NCBI GenBank assembly: GCA_035048815.1
Contig: JAUCBN010000043.1
Span: 4,033,001-4,097,000, forward strand
Direction of reading: 5' to 3'
Source: Abelmoschus esculentus
Taxonomy: Eukaryota; Streptophyta; Magnoliopsida; Malvales; Malvaceae
DNA length: 64,000 nt
Under the pieces are notes generated by a model. The model was not told the origin of the DNA, made no database searches, and saw only the letters and a list, made by a program, of their open reading frames with translations. Positions within the stretch are counted from its first letter, which is position 1, and each line of letters begins with the position of its first letter. Below, piece by piece: positions 59,493-64,000 of this stretch. Position numbers and translations under genes: made by a program.

Positions 59493-60057
59493 TAGGGTTG
59501 TAAATGAGACAAGACAGATCACGAGCTACTCGGTCAAAGCTCGATTTGATTGGGCTCGACTCGAACTCGGCTCGAGTTCTTATCGAGCCGAGCCGAGCCG
59601 AACTACATGATACTCGACTCGAAAAGCTCACGAGCTACTCGAAAACATAAATATACTATTTTTTATTATTATTTTTTTATAATTTAAAATCTAAATTTCT
59701 AAACTTAAATCCCTAAAATCTAAACCTTAAACATAAGTCTTAAACCCTAATTTGAGATATTAAAACCTAAAATAAACAAGTTTGAATTTATACTTGTGTA
59801 TTAAAGTTTTTCTCCATTAGGCTTTAAATGAGACATGGGAGATAAGAGTTACTCGAGTCTAACACGATCAAAGATTGGTCAATACATGGCTCAATTAGGC
59901 TCGAAAAAATCTCGAACTCGACTCGAGTTGAGTTCTTAACGAGCCGAGCCGAGCTCAAATATTTCAGGCTCGTTTCAAATTACTCAAACTCGAATTCGAC
60001 TCGAAATCTTAACGAGCCGAGCCGAGCTTAATACGACTCGGCTCGTTTACACCCCTA
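59493..60057. mobile_element. hAT-type MITE, 565 bp
   Basis: The left end is TAGGGTTGTAAATGAG and the inverted right end TAGGGGTGTAAACGAG: 16-bp terminal inverted repeats with two mismatches. ACTACCGC flanks both sides (59485-59492 and 60058-60065), an exact 8-bp target-site duplication as made by hAT elements (known). Subterminal CGAGCCGAGCCGAGC and GCTCGACTCGAACTCGGC repeats occupy both ends. A second left-end-like segment (GGCTTTAAATGAGACATGGGA) starts near 59820, suggesting an internal partial duplication. No coding capacity. Confidence 0.92.
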
Positions 60058-60301
60058 ACTACCGCACTACGATCTTTTCTTTTTCACTTGCTTCTATATG
60101 CTCTTGCCTCATATAATGTCGCAACAGCAGTTATTCCATTCAAAACTTCAAAGAGAAAACAATCTACTTGTACTTCAAGTCCAAGCAAGTCTTCCTCACT
60201 CTCACCTTACTTTAAAGGAAAGTGTATGGAATTGTCTTCAAATCCTGAGACAGAAGGTTGGTAAACCTCTCTAATTACTAGCAATACCATTCAAAGTGGA
60301 T

Positions 60302-61703
60302 TTACCAAATCAATAGAAGTGGTACAGGAAATTTCGTGTCTAGATTCAAGCTAAGGAGAAGTGCTTCCCAAGCTCTAGCCCCGGGAGAAATATTCTTGCC
60401 AACCATTTTAAGGAGGAATTCCAATTCCTTGCAAACTAAACCTGTTTGGCATAGACCACATATTACCTCATCAAATGCCAAACTCTCATGGAAAAGACAC
60501 ATATCACATGCTTCAAGCATTTCACCTTTACTTATCAAACCATCATATGGTAATATATCACATGCTTCAAGCATTTCACCTTTACTTATCAAACCATCAA
60601 TCATTACCATATATGAAACCAAATTCATTTCAATGCCCTTATGCTTCATCTCTCTAATGAGCTCCCTAGCTCTTCTTATATCACCAACAAGTGACACAAT
60701 TAGGTTTGCATCCCAACTCCTCCATACAGGCTAGCATCTTGATACCCTCTTCAACCTTGTTTTGTTTGCATAAAGCGTCTATATAGGCATTGTAAGTATA
60801 AACATTTGGAACTAAACCTAACATAAGCAATTCATCAAACAGCTCATCTGCCAACATATAATCACCTTCAGCTATTACCCCACTTAAGACCATAGTGTAA
60901 GAAACAATACCCGGCTTAATTCCATCGGATTTCATTTGATTTAGAACATTACAAGCATCCGACCCTCTCCTTTTCTTGACAAAAAAATTAATCTCGCTAT
61001 TATAGTCACCCATGGAAGGAGAAAATCCAAGCTTTCGTGATTCCCTCCAAAACCCCTCAACGTCTTCCCCACCAAAATCCCTCGAGCACAAATTGACGAT
61101 AGTACAAAAGAGAAAAATTTATCATTGACACCAAAGCCATCGTCTATCATACGTTGTAGAATCTCTATAGCATAAGCAACCTTGTTCATTCTACAAAGAG
61201 CGCAAACTAGCAGGCGGAAAGTTGATTCTTCGGGTCTTACGTTCATATATCCAGACTGTTTAAGAGGACCTGAAGGATCAGCTCAAGTCCGCTTTGGTTT
61301 CTACAAAGAATTGTAAGCAAGGAATTGAGAAAATGGGCTGAAGGGATGCACCAGAACTTGGGAAATTCGGTAGAAAATATCAACAGCGTCCTGGATTCTG
61401 TTAGCGTTGCCATACGATCTGATGAGGTGGGTGAAAATGTACTCGGGTGTTTCAAAGAATTGGAGTTGCAGATGATGAAGCAGAGCAGGGATGTGGTGAA
61501 ATGTCGATTGTGGAGCAAAGTTCCGATGAGGAAATGATATTGTGAGGGGAGTGGTGAAGGTTGTAGAGGGTAAGAGAGCGCAAGACGGAGGGGACAAAGT
61601 TAGGATGAAGAGGGTCGTGTTGGGCTACGGATTTTTTGAAGGATACCATGGATTGCTTCTGGGTGGAATTTTGATGCCATGGGATTTTGTTAGAGAAAAC
61701 CAA
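60302..61703 (-). pseudogene. Pentatricopeptide repeat (PPR) protein pseudogene, At2g38420-like
   Basis: P-type PPR proteins bind organelle RNA (known). Pieces follow the At2g38420 order: MVFSNKIPWHQNSTQKQ at 61703; FFETPEYIFTHLIRSYGNAN; IQDAVDIFYRIS; SAHFLNSLLTILCRNQSGL; EESTFRLLVCALCRMNKVAY; then a long open stretch (61091-60681) with several 35-residue repeats such as VPNVYTYNAYIDALCKQNKV; and a final part ending PGARAWEALLLS. Frame changes occur near 61545, 61380, 61250 and 61100-61060, and sequence equivalent to about one repeat is missing near 60690. A 54-bp in-frame duplication lies at 60501-60603. No intron is seen, as usual for PPR genes. The many breaks make a functional product unlikely, though the middle third remains open. 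Confidence 0.85.
60501..60603 (-). repeat. 54-bp in-frame tandem duplication in the PPR pseudogene
   Basis: The unit at 60501-60554 repeats from 60555 to about 60599 and encodes GLISKGEMLEACD twice, separated by ILPYD. The 54-bp period equals 18 codons, about half a PPR motif. Confidence 0.92.
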
Positions 61704-62973
61704 CGGCCATTGAAAAGAGTATCTTTAATACACAGGATTGTGATAAACGAGATATTATGTATTTGTATTTTTTATATTAGTCCTCCACAGTTAGAATATA
61801 TTGTTTCGTTTATATTATTTGTTAGTTTTTAATAAATTATTTTATTCGTAGCATGATTTATTCTATCTTTTGATATGTTTTTTTGTCGTTTGATAAATTT
61901 TTTTTGTTTTGTTTTTTAAGGTTGGATCTGACGATGCCACGACTGATTAAGATAACGATGATAGTTTATCGCGACGCTCAATTCTGATTTGCGATTCTCA
62001 GTGGTCTTTCGATAAATTAATCTCCTTTTGTGGTTCGTTTACTGATGTAATCAGAATTATTCGTGTCTATTTTTTTATCGGGTTTTGGATGATAATGAAA
62101 ATAAATGATAATGATAATAAAATTTCAACCCATAATTTCAACCCATAATTTAGTGACTAAAGAGTCCATTTCCTCTATCATTCTTATGTTGAAAATGAGA
62201 AGAAAATAAGTGGACAAAAAAGACGTGAATTAAAAACTGATACAGAAGAAAACTACAGTGCTCGGCCGGTAAGTTGAGGTGGCTGATAGGATTTGTTTTG
62301 TTCCGTTTCAGAGACTTTTTTTTTATCTATTTCTCACTCCTACCTTTTTTCTGGTGGCTCTGGTTTGGTACAATAATACAACGGTCGGCCGGCTAATCGT
62401 CTCATCTCTTCTATTATAGTCTCTGGGAAATCTGTTGTCATTGGATTTCAGCTGAAAGGTTATATTTTCTTGCATCAATCTTCTCACTTTTCAGCTTCAA
62501 ATCCAAGGTATTGTTATGCTTTTTGTTTATTTACTGTTTTTATATCATCTGAATCGCACTGTTCCTAGGTTCTTCTCAGTTTATTCTAGAGATTAAAGTT
62601 TCCGATTAGAGAATCGACGCTTTTTACAACAAGATTCCTTCTTTTTGGGTTGGATGTTACTGCTTAGCGTTGTGATTGAGAACTGTTTTCTTCCAGCTGT
62701 AGGGAAGGAGAGCGATTTCCGTTCCGAAATTCTGGGCAATTAGATTCTTAACTATCATAAAAAGAGAAGGGGATGCTTTTGTCGGATTATGAATTCCGAG
62801 AAATAGGTGCTTTTGTCGGATTATGAATTCCGAGAGATAGACCAAGCACAAGAGCTTCAGATTCGCTTCTGATGATGGAGAGGAGTTCATAAATCATAAT
62901 ACGTGAAATTCCTGAAATTGTCAAGCAGCATACTCTCTGTTGTTGATAATTCATTGAGATTTGGCTTTTGATC
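61704..62973. other. Intergenic region and 5' leader of the ankyrin gene
   Basis: Up to about 62280 the sequence is AT-rich with no gene. From about 62280 it reads like promoter and 5' UTR, with a probable UTR intron between about 62512 (CAAG/GTATTG) and the exon containing the ATG. A 34-bp tandem duplication (unit with TGCTTTTGTCGGATTATGAA, at 62774 and 62808) lies in the leader. Confidence 0.5.
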
Positions 62974-63520
62974 ATGGAAAAACAACAGAGTTTTCGAGGT
63001 GTAACAACAGAAGACCAGACATCTACTCTAGCTTTCCTGGAGAAGCAACAAAGTTTTAAACAATCTGAAAAGCAACAGAGTTTTCGTGGTGTTTCAAGTG
63101 AGAAACAGTCCGGCAGTTGTGGAATGATGGAAAAACAGAAGAGTTTCCGGGGCTTTATGGAGAGGCAGAAGAGCTTCCGTGTGGTAATGGAGAGGCAGCT
63201 GAGTTTTATTGGTGCAGGTGAACGCCGGAAGAATAGGGAGTCTCCGGGAAAAAGAGGTGATTCACCTCTTCATTTGGCAGCAAGAACAGGGAATTTGTAT
63301 AGAGTTAGGGAGATTCTTCATAACCTTAATGGTCCTGAGGCCAAGGAATTTTTGGCCAAGCAAAACCTAGAAGGGGAAACTCCTCTTTATGTTGCAGCAG
63401 AGAATGGTCAAGCTGTGGTTGTTGCAGAGATGTTGAAACATATGGATCTTGAGACTTCATCGATCACTGCACGTAATGGCTATGATCCATTCCATGTCGC
63501 TGCTAAGCAGGGTCATGTTG
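62974..63520 (+). CDS. Ankyrin repeat membrane protein (At5g02620/ITN1-like), first coding exon, partial
   Basis: The exon runs from the ATG at 62974 to a GT donor after 63520 (CATGTTG/GTAAGA); the rest of the gene is beyond the window. It encodes 182 residues. The N-terminus has six imperfect copies of a basic (M)E-K/R-Q-x-SF motif (EKQQSFRGV, EKQKSFRGF, ERQKSFRVV, ERQLSFIGA) before residue 85. Ankyrin repeats start at RGDSPLHLAARTGNL, then EGETPLYVAAENGQAVVV and GYDPFHVAAKQGHVG, where the exon ends. Relatives have further ankyrin repeats and a C-terminal PGG domain with four membrane segments; ITN1-type proteins act at the plasma membrane in salt and ABA responses (known). That part is not visible here. 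Confidence 0.9.
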
Positions 63521-64000
63521 GTAAGAATTCATTCATCTCATGTTTTATTTTGCACATCCCTCATTCATTTAGAAGTAACATTTTAAGAATGCAGCTATAA
63601 GTATTTGTAATACAACTCCCAAAATTTTTACACAAATGCAAATAACTGGCCTATTTTGCTTGGGAGAGTAGGATACCTGAAATATACTTATTTCATTAAC
63701 TTTCAAACATGAGCAAATGGTACGAGCATGCATGATTTGTGTAAATGTGGTCTTGTGTTTCTTTTAGTTTGTCTTGAGCGTGAGTTTTTATTTTTCACTT
63801 ATACAATTTACTTGTTGATAATGCCTGAAGCGGCTCTTGCTTAATTTTTTTTTTCATATCAATTTGACTCCGAATAAGATTTGCTTTTCCGCATCTTATC
63901 ATCCTTAAATTTTATTGATGGCGAAGTTAACTTTATCTTCTTGATGGCTTGGCTTTTAACTTAGCAATTTCGTAAAAATCATGAAAGGAATGTTTTTATC
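63521..64000 (+). other. Intron 1 of the ankyrin gene (to window end)
   Basis: Starts with GTAAGAATTC and contains no further ankyrin coding sequence before the window ends; no acceptor leading into an open ankyrin frame is visible. Confidence 0.6.

Noticed and set aside
1..64000. CRISPR array, phage, plasmid or bacterial operon features
   Set aside because: No regularly spaced repeats with unique spacers, no ribosome binding sites and no prokaryotic gene layout; the spliced plant genes make these inapplicable.

Overview
The window is plant nuclear DNA: AT-rich, with many-exon genes (GT-AG introns plus two GC-AG introns), plastid and mitochondrial protein genes, and dense small transposons. 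The protein sequences are those of a malvid eudicot. The gag-like protein of the retrotransposon fragment at 41-45 kb resembles a type I recall as abundant in cotton (Gossypium), so cotton or a close relative is my best guess (inference).

Layout. 1-1303 (-): 5' part of a delta-1-pyrroline-5-carboxylate synthase gene, cut by the window edge. 5274-7608 (+): RETICULATA-RELATED (DUF3411) plastid protein. 8.3-15.7 kb: gene-free, AT-rich, with a MULE-like element, a tRNA-like SINE, a hAT-like element and several MITEs of one family. 16079-17593 (-): jasmonate-induced-oxygenase-type 2-oxoglutarate dioxygenase. 18-21 kb: MITE, an unassigned coding-like fragment and a long fold-back element. 21480-24986 (-): APD-type RING E3 ligase. 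28122-29255 (+): IMP2-type mitochondrial inner-membrane protease subunit. 31545-33788 (+): CRPK1-like cytoplasmic kinase. 35156-41273 (+): CPL2-type RNA polymerase II CTD phosphatase, whose 3' end abuts a truncated Ogre/Tat-type LTR retrotransposon (about 41.3-45.3 kb). 46684-47252 (-): plastid ribosomal protein bTHXc (PSRP4). 47870-49941 (+): FAR1-related (FRS6/8-like) pseudogene. 50527-51853 (-): LEA_2 (WHy) protein. 53945-56899 (-): APS2-type, probably inactive, ADP-glucose pyrophosphorylase-like protein. 59493-60057: hAT MITE. 60302-61703 (-): PPR pseudogene (At2g38420-like). 62974-end (+): ankyrin-repeat membrane protein, first exon only.

The genes are independent, individually promoted plant loci; no operon-like or cluster logic links them. 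I see no CRISPR array, no tRNA or rRNA gene, and no convincing novel multi-gene system. The most informative signals are evolutionary: two in-frame CAG-to-TAG changes in an otherwise open gag-like frame, a 31-bp tandem duplication that directly breaks the FRS gene, transposons with readable terminal repeats and target-site duplications, and two GC-AG introns whose use is forced by reading frame. All family names come from sequence recognition without database search; exon borders were set by splice consensus and frame continuity, and exon lengths sum to whole codons for every complete gene.
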